Assembly: GCA_963930655.1 (NCBI GenBank)
Contig: OZ005603.1
Location: forward strand, 14,159,001-14,223,000
DNA: 64,000 bases
Source: Myrica gale
Taxonomy: Eukaryota; Streptophyta; Magnoliopsida; Fagales; Myricaceae
Direction: 5' to 3'
Shown piece by piece: positions 1-14,000 of the stretch. The notes under the pieces are model-generated. The model was not told where the DNA came from and made no database searches. It was given only the letters and a program-made list of their open reading frames with translations. The translations under genes and the position numbers were made by a program. Each line of letters starts with the position of its first letter. The first letter of the stretch is position 1.

Positions 1-300
1 TACCAAAAAAATAAAAATTTAATACTCCTTAGGAGATTTAATAGGCTTCTTCAATATGCTCTTTAAGTTAAGTTTTTGAGGCCTTTTATTAAATTTTCTT
101 TAAATATACCATTAAAGAATTTTGAATTGAGGGCCTCCTAAATTTGGGGAAAAATTAATTCTCCTTTAATCAAGGAGATTTGATAATACTCTTCAATCAA
201 TATTATATTTAACTTTAAATTTTTTAGGCCTTAATATTAAATTTTCTTTAAAATTTTTGGGGGCTTTAGGCAACCGCCTATGCTGCCTATAGTTGGAGCC
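1..300. repeat. AT-rich degenerate tandem repeat at left edge
   Basis: Two diverged copies of a unit of roughly 140-150 bases can be seen, at about 21-107 and 160-258. Both run from a CTCC/GGAGATTT motif, through a CTCTTYAAT stretch, to a GGCC followed by ATTAAATTTTCTTTAAA. The block ends in a GC-richer piece (GCCTATAGTTGGAGCCGGCC) next to the LINE remnant. No coding capacity is visible. It is probably the edge of an old transposon, but the family is not recognised. Confidence 0.5.
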
Positions 301-1827
301 GGCCCTGACATGGACAATGGTTGGATACCCGTAATGAGATCGGGAACAATATATGCCAGTATTTTAAGGATCATTTTACCTCCAGTAAGCCGACTATCAA
401 CCATGAACTCAGGGACCTGATCACACCTTGTATCGCATGAGATTCTGTGTGAAATTCCTCAGGAACGAAAAATTTGGATGGTAGTTTGATCTCTCGGTGC
501 CTCGAAAGGTCTAAGACCATATGGTATCATGACGCCTTTTATCAGCAATATTGGACCATAGTAAAAGTTAGATGTCATCGAAACAGTTCAAAGGTTCTTC
601 TGTTTGGGATTTTTTTTCCGGGAAGTAAATCACTCTAAAATTGTCCTAATCCCCAAGAAACACAATCCTTCTCTAATAAGTCAGTAGCGCCCTATAAGTT
701 TATGTAATGTCCTGTATAAAATCATAGCTAAGATAATTGCTGGTCGCTTGAGGCTCCTGTGCAAACTAATATCTCCAATGCAGGTGTGATTTGTCTCTCA
801 TAGACTTACACAGGAGAATAGTATTTTGGTTCATGAAATTGTGCATTCGATGAACACAAGAGAGGGTAGAATGGGTGGACAGCTATGAAATTCGACATGG
901 AGAAATCATATGAAATTCGACATGGAGGATCAGGGTGGCAGATTCCAAAGCTCTGTGGGTAGCAATCAAATTCAGTGAAAGAATCTTTGGTCTCTAAAAA
1001 TCCAAGCACGTCTCAAGCTCCTGATATGGAAGATGGGGACTACCCGTTATGCCTCGAACACCCAGAAACCACGGAGCATCTGTTCATTCATTGCTGTTTT
1101 GCTAAAGTTCTGTGGAGGGAGTCATATTGCCCCTTAATACCTAGGCTTTTGTTTCCTTTAATATGGGTGAATGGGTTAATCTTATTATCCAGCCAGAAAT
1201 CCAGCTTGGTCTATAGGACCACCAGGTCCGTGCCTTCACCCTCTCTGACACAATGTAGTTTCATCGAAACCAGACGGTGCATAAGGCAATTCCTCCATTC
1301 ATGTTGTTATGATCAATATGCTGAGACAACGTTATAGAGAACATGCGTGTGCTTGGAAGGATTACGATTTTCGAAGTAACCAGAGATCGATTCCTCCTCC
1401 CCCCTCTACTTGGAAATTTAACTGTGATGCTGCTTGCGGAGGCGGTCAATCCTTCATCGCAGTGGTTTGCAGAGACTCTTCTGGCCAGATTATCTCTGCG
1501 TGGACAGATTTTATTCTCTCCTCTAATCTCTTGCTGGCAGAACTCTCAGCCTCTTTACTGGCATGCCAATCAGCCCATTCTTCTTTTGATGGGAGGATTA
1601 TTCATTGCCTGCCAGATGGTCAACCAGCGGGAGTTGGAGCTTGATGGACCTGTCTCTGAGGTAGTCCAAAAGATTCGGATCATGCTCTCTATTCATCCCA
1701 ACTAGAGTTTTGAATGGGTTCCTCGGAAGCAAAATAAAATGGCTCACTGATTGGCACAATGGGCTGCTGCAACCTTAGTGGCGTTTTTTTAATGTTAGCT
1801 GCTTGCTTAGAAAGAAAAAAAAAAATT
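301..1827 (+). pseudogene. Decayed non-LTR retrotransposon (LINE) ORF2 remnant
   Basis: Broken fragments of an L1-type plant LINE ORF2 follow one another in the correct order. A reverse-transcriptase piece at about 630-770 reads IVLIPKKHNPS and then RPISLCNVLYKII. The AMKFDMEKSYD motif lies at about 883-915. A zf-RVT segment at 1030-1120 has CLEHPETTEHLFIHC. An RNase H domain at about 1390-1710 begins WKFNCDAACGGG. The element ends in an A-rich tail at about 1815-1825, fixing the plus orientation. Stops and frameshifts separate the pieces and much of ORF2 is missing, so it is dead. It converges on the 3' end of the DDB1 gene, about 190 bases away. Confidence 0.8.
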
Positions 1828-2015
1828 ACTTTAACCACGGGAAATGTATGAAACGTGAATGATCAGAGATTATGACACATTTCGTACAGTGCAAAACATT
1901 ATGTACTCTCAAAGCATTCCAAAACAAAAGAAAAAAATCTGCAACCATGTCAAATTCGAGGTAAAAAAGAATTAAAAAATATTAGTAACAAAAAGTTCAG
2001 CTAGGTCATAGTATA

Positions 2016-5000
2016 TCAGTGCAACCTCGTCAATTCTTCGACTCTCTTGCAAAGCTCCTCAACTGAAACATTCATGGCCTTTGAAATCTCATCCATCTTA
2101 CTACGATTGAGATCAAGGAATGACTCGATCAGATCTCCGTCCAAGAAATTTCTAGCATCTACCGTTTTCTTCTCATTGTTAAATGACCTCCACTGCTCGT
2201 GGCTCAACCCTCCAACCCCCTTTATCACCTTCCTTAAATTTGATTGAAGCTTCTCTAAAAAGAGGTACTGGTCGTGAGGCAGTGAAGCAATGACTCCAAT
2301 CACCCCATTGACAGTACCAAAAATGACAGTTGGAATCTGACCCACATCGGAATCTGGCAAGCGCATGACAAGAGAACCGTGCCGGAAACGATTGGCAAAT
2401 TCTCCAAGGTGATACTCACCAACTACCTCAAGACGTCCGCGTTCCTCATCAGTGGCACCTTCACTATTCTTCCGGACAGTGAAAAGATTGAAGTTATTTT
2501 CAGCACCAAGGTAAATGTCATCGTCAAGAATCTCAACAGCTGACATCCAATTAGCGTTGTAGTCACGGGCTCGCTCCTCAATGGCACCTTCTTCATGCTG
2601 ACAACAAATGAGCCATTGCATCAATTGACAAGAAACAGTTCAGCTATAAGAATTCAGGTGAAAAATAGATTGCTAGAAACGAGAGTCAAAATCAAAACCA
2701 AATACATAGTTAAGACGGAATTTTTTATTAAAAGAGCAGAAAAAAAGGATATGCAAAATGTTAAGTGGCACGCAGGCAGACTGTTTTTACTTCTAAAGCC
2801 ACAACCACAACTTCCACCCTTTAATTACCTCTTTTTTTTAGGAGGGGGGGGGGGGGGGGGGTGTCAATATTTAAACGGGGACTGGTGCAAAAAAAGAACA
2901 TGATTAAATGATTTCACAAATGACAGTAAATTATATGGTCCTGAGATGATGAGAGGTAATCCCTAACCTTGTAGATTAACAAGGAGATCGACTTCATCAG
3001 ATCACCAACAACAATGAAATCTCCACGAGTTTGCACATAAAGTGCAAGTATGTGTCCATGATGTCCACATTCAGATTGTAACTCACGAGTACCGTCATCT
3101 CGGAGCATCCACTTGTACAACTGGATTTTTTGATTAATAGCAGCCAGCAGCTTGCCATTGAAGGCATTCAAAGAGTAAACAGCCCCCTTAGTTTCCTTTT
3201 CAGCAATAAGCTGTAGCTTCCCATCTTCAACCATGAAAACTAGTATTCGGCCCTAAGATTTCAATGAAGCAAACATAAAAGTTGGAATATCACTATGTTT
3301 TGTTTAGGACTACGGCCAGAGATAAGAACAAAGAAAAATAGTGTCAATATTACCTTGGTTGGCTCATTCTCTTCTGGCAATACATAAGCAGTGCCAACAC
3401 AGTAGTATACATTATTGTCATCCGAGAAAGAGCAACTAAGGATGGAGCAAGCATACTCAAAAGTGTCAAGTGGGTAAGTAGATATGAACTCAAAGGTCTG
3501 GTCATCCAGAAGGCGGATGAAGTGCATTTCAGAATCTTCTGGACTGGACTGGTTATACTTCACACTACAGACAGCAAATGTCCTGGACTGCTCCTGATGA
3601 CATATACGGCGTGCATGCTCCCCAAGTGGGATAGTACGGATATGAAGTTTCTGGATATCATCAATGGTGCCAATAGTAAGTTCACCTTCTTTTGCGATGG
3701 CAAGGCTGTTGACGAATCATCAAAAAAGGAAAATCAGTCACTGGAAATAGATAGAAAAAAACTCAATATTTGTAAAGAAAAAACTAAGACAAAAAAGTTT
3801 TTAGTTGGTCTTGCAGGTTAATTGTAATTTCTAAACAGGCCAATAATTATGCAAATGCACGTATGAACCTCCTGTCTCTCTCCCCACTTTTGTTTCTCGA
3901 GCTCAGTAGTTTCCAAAGTTCTAGCTGGCAGAGCCCTATAATGAGTAGATAAATTTCATTCTACGTTGTCCCGTAATGTCTCCATAATCAAAAAGTTGGA
4001 CATTTATTATCTCAATTTCATGTACTATCCTGCCCTAAGAGGTTACCATCAGTCCAGATCAAATTCATGTAGTTCAAGCACAGCTCCCCTCTTCTCACTT
4101 CAAGAATTTTGGAGAGAGATAGGGAAGGGCAGGACTAGGCAATACATATGGGATTGGGGAGCACAACAGGAAGGGTCTACAAGAAGACAAATGAGGCTTC
4201 AAGGTGGGACTGGGCAAGGCCTTCTTGGGGATTTAATCTGCAAATGTGAAGTTTCTTGCTGAGAGATGTTGATCGTCAACATTTCGAATCATTACAACAT
4301 TACAAACATCAGATCTACAGCACTGACTGCCTCTTGCTACAAAGTTGTCTACGTGAAGACACGTTAAGAAATGGAGGACTATCACATTTCACATGAATTA
4401 GTTAGCTTTAGTTCGACATTAACCACACAAGTGCATTTAGCCTGGAACAATTGCTAACTAAGCAAGAAGTCTACAATAGCTCAGAGCCACTATCTTTGTA
4501 GCTTCACACTAATCTGTTTATTCTCATTGATATTTCAAATGGCAAGAAAATAAGTAACACAGATGGTCAAACAAATTTCAACTAATACTAAGCAATGATC
4601 AGCAACTAATCCAGCTTCAAGTCAATAATATGATTAACATGCATAAGAAAATAATAATCTATCATTCTCATCATACTGCAACTTAACCAAATTACCTCGT
4701 TAAGAAATGATGCACAAAGTCCTGGTAAAGATAAACAATTGTAACATGCACAAAAGAACAAGAGGTAAAAATTATTCCTCAACGATAGGAAAGAAGTCGA
4801 ATGGAGAGAGACCGCCAGTTAAGGACATATAATAACAAGTAGGGCTTTCATAATAGTTCAACTACTGGTTTAGGTCCTTCATTCAATCTCATCACTCATT
4901 TCGTGACTACATGATGTTTCTGAATAGGCCTATATATAGACTTGTATAATTGTATTACACTACAAATAGAGCTCCACATATACCTTGACTACCCATTCAG

Positions 5001-8000
5001 CATTTTTTTCTTTTACCGGTGAAATTTTGAAGCAAAGAAATATATGAATTGTATGATAGGAAAAATCATATATTAATAGCTATCAACCAAACTATCCTCC
5101 ATTGCTTAGGTAATATTCAACTTAAACAGCAAGGGAGAAGAGAGTAAAGACCTGTCTGGGAAAGCAGCAGAGTTGAAAGGGCACATATGGCTAACTTCTT
5201 TCAAATTTACATTGCTGTAAAGTAGCTTCTTGTTGCTACTATAAATAACGGTTGGCCTATCTGATGCAGCAAATACGTATGTAGTGTTCTTTGAGGAGAA
5301 AGTACGAAGTGTAATAGGCTGGGTCCCAAGAGAGACCTTTTTCCTATCCGTTAGCTCGCCGTTACTTGTGTTCAACAGAAAATTTAATAGATGCCCATCT
5401 CCAAGGGCACATAGCAAATAAGATATCTGAAAGAAACACAGAACATACTTGCTTAAATGTAGGATAAAAATCTATTGGAGTGTAACATATGAACTTAAGA
5501 GAAATGAAAAGGAACGGGGCAGGGCTGTGAGATCTTAAGCGTCATCTACGATTAACTCGAATCGGATGAGTTATTTCCCATGTAGAGCTAATATACAAAC
5601 TTGAAATTGCATATAAGAATCTTAAAAAAAGAGAGGTAAGAATAAATGGAAAGAAAGCCAAGCATGACCATACCCCTTCAAAGGCACAAAGAAGTACAGA
5701 ACGGGGTATAATTTCTCCTGCCAAAAGCTCCTTTGTGATGAGATTCAGGTCAGGAAGCGAAAATATCCTTACACTTATATCTGTCCACATCCCAACAGCA
5801 GCTAGCTGACTATAGTTGGGATTGTCACCTATTGGGTTCATATCAAGACATGAGATCTCGTACTCCAACTGTGCATGTTTCACTTCTGTCAATATCCCAT
5901 CTCCAATTTCTAGATAAACTAAATGGCCACCACCAGTTGCCACTAAAACCTGTCAAAAGAGCAATGCTTTGACTGGTCATTTAATCCATAGACACCACAA
6001 CATGAACAAGGTGAAAAAATATGCTAATAACCAGTGAAAATGCACTCCTGTATTTTTAATGTTATTCGGCGCATTCCAATCTGTGCTCACCAAGAAGTGA
6101 ACGCTGCTCAAGCATTTTTGGATTTATCTTTCTTAGGATGACACAGATTATGGAAGGATCCACTGGGAGTACTTTTAGGTTTAATGTTATTCGGCACATT
6201 CCTGTATTTTTAATGTTATTCGGCACATTCATATGTAGTGTTCTTTCGGGTTACTCAAATTTTCTTAGCTTTCTTGCTTGCTTATGTTAGGGGTTTTCAG
6301 TATAGTCTTTTGTACTGTTGACTCTGTTGTTTTGTATCTTTGCTTTTCCTATTAATAAGATTGGCTTACTTATAAAAAAAAAGGTTTAATTCATGTTCAT
6401 GCCAAACATAAGAGCAGGTCCAAACTCGTCATTGGAAAAGAAAAAAGCAGTCAATTAGAATCTAGAAAAACTAGCGAAACCCAACTTGGGCCCAAAACAA
6501 AACTTATGTCCAAACATGTGAAAGTAGTACACTAACCTGGGTGGCATTAGCAGTGGCAACATTAATTGAATAGCCAGATGGAGCATTCCACTCATTCCGT
6601 AGCTCTCTAGATGTAGAACTGACCAGTCTGACAGAGCTGGCAGAGACCTGTAAAGGTGGTTGATCAGTCAGCATACACTCTAAATGCAAAACTACCATAA
6701 CATTAACCATCTCCAGTTTATCAGTTCACAAAGGCAGTTTAATACTCTTTCTTAGTAATGTTGTTGAATGAATGACACTTAAACACCATATTTTTTTTCT
6801 TTTCTTGAATCTCTTAAAAGTGGACTGTGATTCCTAAAGCGCTCTCCAATACATAAACCACATATTCGTATGTCCTTCTAAAAGAGAAAAACATACTTGG
6901 GAATAAAAACAAAACAATCCTTGCTAAAAGGGAGCAAATGTGTATTATGGTAAGTGGAAGTGTTTAAAGTTCATTTTCCCTTGTGATATGATTACCAGGA
7001 TTCACTAAGTTTTGCCTATCAGAGATAATGGGCAATATTCACAACAAAGAATGCATTGGCTGCATTAAAAACGGCTGGGACTACTAGTTAAAGTTTCAAT
7101 GCAGACCACACGTTGATTGACCTCTAGATCAAACTTCACAATACCTCATATTCAAAGCAGAGAATGCATTGTTTGGACAACAAAGCTAGGAACTAACAGA
7201 AACTGATCTTCAAGGCATGTTCAACATCGAGAACCCCAGGTTCTTTCGGAACAGTTCACATGGGACTATTGTTGCAGATAACTTTTTTTGGGTTCTTTCT
7301 TCTCCCTTTTTCTTTAAGAGGAAGAGGGAGGGAGGTGGAGGAAAGAGGGGGGGGGTGGTTAAGATTCCACACTACAAAATGTCAAAGGAAATTTGCACTT
7401 CTACCAATTGAGAGCTATTGCTCGTCTTGATTTATATTCAGTGGCACATAATTCAATCGAATCCAGCAAGCGGGAGCATTTTTTTTTTATAAGTAAGAGC
7501 AGTATTATTAAGAAGAAAAAAAGAAAGAGGCGAAATCAGTAAATTGGAAATAGTAAAAGTTGGCAAACATGGGCATAAAACTGTTTTCTTGCTGCAAATA
7601 ATTACAATGTTTCGATTTGATTAGAAGAAGAAAAGAACCACGTCAACCAATGTCTTTTCAATGGACAGCACAAGGGAAACTGATTAAAAAGAAACCTTCA
7701 AAAGACACATCAAAGGATTTAGCATGCAAAATCTTCAGGAAACATACATGAAGTTGGAATAATTTTCATCAACAAACTACATTATTGAGCACAATATCAG
7801 AAAATAAAGAAGTAATGTGAGTTTTGATCTGCTAAACATAATCTGCAGAAGCTTATCTGCATGTATTAACTCAGACAAAATATGAAAGAGGTATATAGCC
7901 ATTCAACTCCACAAAAGCCCTGAAAAAAAATTACATTGACTGATGTTTTAGCTGAAACACATATCTTATTCACGCAAAACATTAGTATTGTGACCAGAGG

Positions 8001-11000
8001 AAATGATTACTCCCATCCATCCATGACACAATGGAATAAAAGGTCTAAAGCAAGGACCTTAGGAGATTAAAATTTACAAGAAACGATCACTAGTCTAGTA
8101 TAGTGCAATTCTTCAAAAAGTATTCTAAAATTTTAGATTACAAGAGGAAGAAACAGATAGATAAAAACGAATGGTTAGAAAAACATACTTGTACAAGTTG
8201 GTTGTATACAGCATCATGGCAAAACAAAGTCTGCACTTGAGAGCAGAAGCCCTCTATCTCCGTTTCTTCCAACTCATCCTCAAGATTCATTGCCAAAATT
8301 CGTGTCTCACTGATAAAGCTCACAACAAGGAATGTATCAAATGGATCATCGGTAGAAGATCTTAATGACCACATTCCCTTGATACCTTGAAGTTCTACTG
8401 ATGCCTACTCAATTCATATATAAAGACCAACCAATTAGTCTTATACAAATGGTCACAGTGAATTTTGAAAAGTAGTGGACCACTAAGCAATACCTGTTCA
8501 TTAATTCCAATCCCATTTCTAACAATCCGAAGAGAACCATCTTTATAAGCTCCAGAGCAAGTTACAACCTGACCTTGGCCTTGCCTCTCTAGGTCCACAA
8601 CACAAAAGTCAACAATTGGCCCCAAATTGACATATCTTTCCAGTACTTCCACATATGAACCTTTTGGATCAGGCTGAATATTTAACTTCACAAGCTGTGT
8701 AGCCACCATAATGGAGTGTTAATATCAAATAAGGAGGTGATCTCAAAACATTTAATTAAGCAAAACAAATCCCAAGATAATGAAAATATTCATAGCTTTC
8801 AATTAAAATAGCATAATCCAAATATATATCCTAAGATATCGAAAATATGTATAGCTTTCACTTAAAATAGCATACTCCAAATTTATGACTTAAAATCAGC
8901 ATAAGCCAAAGCAGAGTTGCACGTAAACGTACCCAAAAAATTAGCAAAAGCCTCCATACAAAACTCTGTTTGGCATTCTTAGAATTCTTTTTAAAAGAGT
9001 GTTAACATAATGATTTTTCTTATGAGGGAAAATTCGTAGATAGAAGTTTTTGTTATTTGCCACCCTCAATTGCTTGAGCGGGAAACTATAAACAGGTGGC
9101 AATCTCTAAATCTCCAGAGCCTCTTCATTAGTGTCAATCTCAACATTTGCAATACATATAACTTCTAATCATTCCTATTCTTCATTCTACTTTCTGCCCA
9201 TCTGAGGTGTTTCAGCTATTCACTACGTATGTAACATGCCTTTGTAATACCAATCTCTAATAAAGATTACAAACCTTGGAAGAAAGATAGAAAATAACAC
9301 CTAGAAAGGCGAGACAATTAAAGCCAGCTCAACTTCTGCTGCAGTTTCTCCTAACACACACCTATGATATGAAGCAGAAATGCAATACCACACCTGTGAA
9401 TCTCCATAGCTTGACCCAATATATACAAAAGCATTATCAAGATATGATATAGTAGATGCAATTGAAGTTTCGCCCAAGAGCTCAATTTTGAGTCCGGTAA
9501 CCCTACAAAGGAATGTAAATGATACATTCAGAAGGTCAGTGATGACATAAAATCAACAAGTGCAAACTATGCTTTTCTTTTCATTTGTGTAATTAAATAA
9601 ATGTTGTCGGGGTATATTATTCAATCATAGACACAAGATAGAAAAACATACTTCTCTTTCTCATGCGTTATAACAAGTAGGTGAAGAAGCCCAGCATGAT
9701 CACCAAGTAAATACCTAGAACCATCAGCATCAACTCTTCCATAGGCTCTCGTGATGGACTTAAAGTGCACACCAATTTAATGAGCAAGAAACATAGTATA
9801 TCGATGAGCAATTTCAGTGAGGAGATCTATTAGAATTTCAAAAATAAAGTCTAAATTTTTTTAACAGAAGCACCCTGTATCCTACCGGTCTGATTGGGAT
9901 TGCTTTGAATGCATTGGCGCTGCAGTAGACAATCGTTTCTTCTCCGATAATAATGACACCACAAAGAGGTGGAGGTACTGGTATGAGCAAATCAGCCCCA
10001 TTGTCAAGATTGTTCTGCGACCAGGGACCCTCGACAAAATCTTTATCCTTAAGAGCAACTTCATATGTTTTCACATGCCGAGCATCTTTGTTATCCTGCA
10101 AAAATCAGAAATTGCAGCCATGTAATTTACTAAGCTTGCTGCAGTGGCACTTGCTACAGATAAACCAATTACACCATGCTATCCAACATCCATGTGTAAT
10201 CCACAGATAGTCCACAAGGACCAAAAAAGAGAACAAATATCAACCTGACAAGTTACAAAAGAGCACACAACGCTATAAGCTTGTACCAGAGACATTTATG
10301 TGAAAGAGTTGTTATATGTTACAATTCTGCAGGGACCATTCCTGTCAGATGCCTAGGGTTTGACATGCGTTTGTTTTTGGCTGTGATTATGAAAGTAATA
10401 GTATGTTTGGAAGGAAATTCTAGTGAGATTAGCCTTTTTATGGGTTTTCATTAAAGTTGCACCAGTTTGTGTTCTTTTGTCACAGTAACCGAGGTCAATG
10501 ATTAGATGGACATTTTTCTAGGAGATTGAAACTGATTTTAGTTTTAAAACATTATGCTTGGATGAAAATTTTAGTTTGAGACCAAAAAACAATTTCTAAA
10601 ACACTTAACACACATAGCCTTAATTTCCATAATGCAGGAGCTCCATGAGCATACGCGTATATCCACGAATAAATGTGCTGTAATAGAAATCTCCTTTAGT
10701 AAGAATGTGCCATGCGTGCTACCTAGACTAGTTGGTAATTTTCTAATTTTATCTGGACAGTGTGATTGAAAAAAATAGAGGTCAACTTCTTTGTGTAGCC
10801 CGTAAGCCCAAGTGACTTGCTGCAAATCAAGGAGAATGGAGCAGAGAGGAGAGAAAGAGGGGTGGGTCCACCTCCTGCTGTGAACCCAATAGGAACGTCC
10901 CCTCTCTCCCAACCAAGAAGAAAAGAAAAGAGAAACCCAAACCAGTGCTAAAAGAGAAGAAAAGAAAAAAAAAACATTTCCAGACATCCTTAGGACATTC

Positions 11001-14000
11001 TGTTTCTGTGGGCAAAACATAGCGAACTACTTGGCATACACTCTCTCCAACCACATGGCACATTCTTTTCTACTAGAGAAGTTTCCATATATGATGGAAT
11101 TGAAAGCTACCAATACTTATGATTCAAGAAATTTTTATCGAATAACAACAGTGAATGACATATAGCGTCTAATGAATATATTGATGGAAGAAGAAACAAC
11201 AGAGAACCTGGTAGAGAACAACAATGGTGGGTTTTGAACATCCATAAAGAAACTTGATATCCAAAACTTGAAGTTCCTCAAGCCTGAAAACACTTAAAGT
11301 CAGAAGATGTAATGAAAGAAATTATTTTATTTAAGCAAACTAATGCTAGAAACAGAAACAGAAACAGAAACAGAAACAGAAACAGAAGGGGCTTTTATAT
11401 CACTGACAGCAATAAATCTTTAATAAGCAACAACAACATGCATGAGAATGTACGAAAGTTCATTACTGTCAGCGGCTATATATTCAACACTGTATGCTTC
11501 AAATCCTTGTAAAACAAACTTTCAAATAAAAGCATACCTAATGTTAAATGCTTCTTTAAGCTGCCCTTTGTTATCAAAAGGAATGACCTGAGAAAACAAC
11601 AAACTCTTCTGGTCACGTAATTAATTTTCATGTAACAGCGAAGGCAAGATTTCTCCTATAAGGTGATAGAAGTAGTGATTAGAGCAAAGGAGATAAGAAG
11701 ATTATTACTCTATCTCAGTCATACCATTATATACACCATGATTCATTTCACCTTGCACTTATTACATATAGCTATTTCTACAATATCGTAATTCCTCCCC
11801 TAACAATCATCCTCAAGCTTGAGCATATATATAATATACCCAGCTAGGAACAAATAAACTATAATTGATTTCGACCCAAAGACTTTGTAAACACATCTGC
11901 AAGTTGATTGCCACTTTGTTCAAGATGAGATAAAGAAAAAAGGTATAGGCTTGCAAAAGAATTCTATCAAATACCTTAAACAATCCATCGTATAAATGAA
12001 GTCCAATCAGTCTGCAATCTGGATCAATTATGCCAATCTGAATAAAGAGAAAAAGAATAATAACAAGAGAAACGTTCAATGCAATGAAAATAGCAAAAAT
12101 TTTCAGTAACACTAGAATGTGTTCACGATGCCCACGACAGGGAAAAGCAATGTTTTAAGATAAACTTACAACCAGCAAAAGAACTCATGAAGGCCAAAAT
12201 TCTCAGTAACACTAGAATGTGTTCACGATGCCCACGTCAGGGAAAAGCAATGTTTTAAGATACACTTACAACCAGCAAAAGAACTCATGAGGGGATTGAA
12301 ACGAATCTAGAAACAAACGGATACCTGCCCATTGTCTGTAGGACGACCAATACGATCTGAAACATCCCCCATTGATCTATATGGCAGGCATAAAGTATTT
12401 GTCAGTGCAAAAGGTAAATAGATCCATCACTAAAATACGGTGGTTACATAGAGCTACAAAGGTTTTCACCAACTACAAGAAGATGAACGGATTTTACAGG
12501 AACTAATGGTTTATCGTGTAATGGTAGTAATTTTCAGTCAAATAAAACCAAAACCCTATCTGAAGGTATAATTTAGTGTGGAAGGGAGGGAAGGAAGAGG
12601 GAGCACTAGAAGCAGTTCTTTGAAACATTGCAACATTTCAAACACAGTTCTTCCTCCCTCCTTTTGGGTTGGGGTGAGAGAGTTGAGTTGGGTAAAACCA
12701 CGAGTCCCCCCCCCCCTTCTCCCCTCTTGGATAGAAGAAAATTTTTAGCATTTACATCTGTAAACCACTCAACATTCAGGCAATATAGATCAGTGAACAT
12801 AGAAAATAATTTAAAATTTCTGGAGACATTGTCCCTCAAATTTTTAAGAAGACTGAAAATACATGTGTATGCAAAAATATAGTAATATGTCTTTCGAATC
12901 AGTAACCACCAGAGTAATATTTCAAGGCAGCAGGGTATCTCCCAACACTAAAAGGGAATTGAAACCACAGATTCCAAGAACCAATTACAAATACATAAAA
13001 AATGTCCCCAACTAGTTACTCTCATTTTAATAGGAAAGTCCATGCTAACCAGTCAATACACTCACTATTTTGCTCCCATACACTACATAGCAACTAAAGA
13101 CACAAGGATATAACATACTTTTTACACAACAGTTTCTCACTGACAGTATTGTCTCTCATAAACAAACAAGATGTGAAAATTATGTTGGCCATAATGAAAA
13201 AGAATCAGATGCCAACCATCAATCAAGAAAATAAACCGAAAGTATCACTTAGTAATCAAATCTCAAACCTTGTAATAAGCTCAGATGTCTCAGCATCCCA
13301 CTGAAGAACACAAAACTTGTATCTTTCTGTTGCAATAAAAAGAAAATCCTGTGCTTCACCCTGTTCGAAACAAGAGATATGAATACAGGCAAAAATAGAG
13401 TAGGTTCGTAAGGAAAAATTAATAGCAATACTTACATGAGGGCGAAAAAGTTCAAGTGTTGCAATTCTCCCGTATATTGGCACATCCAACATAGGCTGCA
13501 CAAGGAAATTTCGATAAAGCCTATTGTCCAGATCTTAGTTGTAGCTGGTCCAGGACATAATACTTATTTCCAAAGAAAATAATATTACATCAGACACAAA
13601 GTCTGGAGACAGAATGAAGATTACGAATAGAACATTATCAAAAGATCAGCAGGCTTTTCACTTTATTTGATTTAGATTTATGATGAACATTTTATCCCAT
13701 TGAGCTCGTTGGAACAAGCATGTGGCCCAGGATCTTTAATTGAGTAATCCAGATTGGTTGAAGAACCATAAGATTAAAAAGCTCTCTAAAAAAACCATAT
13801 AATTTGTTGTTTGAAGCACAAAATCAGTAGTTATCAGCTTGCTTTGGGTTTGATTAGCTATGTATTTGTATTTTGCTATCTTTGAAATCAAAAGTTTTTT
13901 TTTTGATAGGTATATAAAAGTTTTATTAAAAAGAGAAAAGAATTAACAGTACAATAGGCTGTACTGAAAACATCTAAAACATACAAGCTAGGAAGCTACA

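Noticed and set aside
11312-11512. Asn-Arg repeat peptide
   Set aside because: Translation of the (AGAAAC)n microsatellite within DDB1 intron 7.
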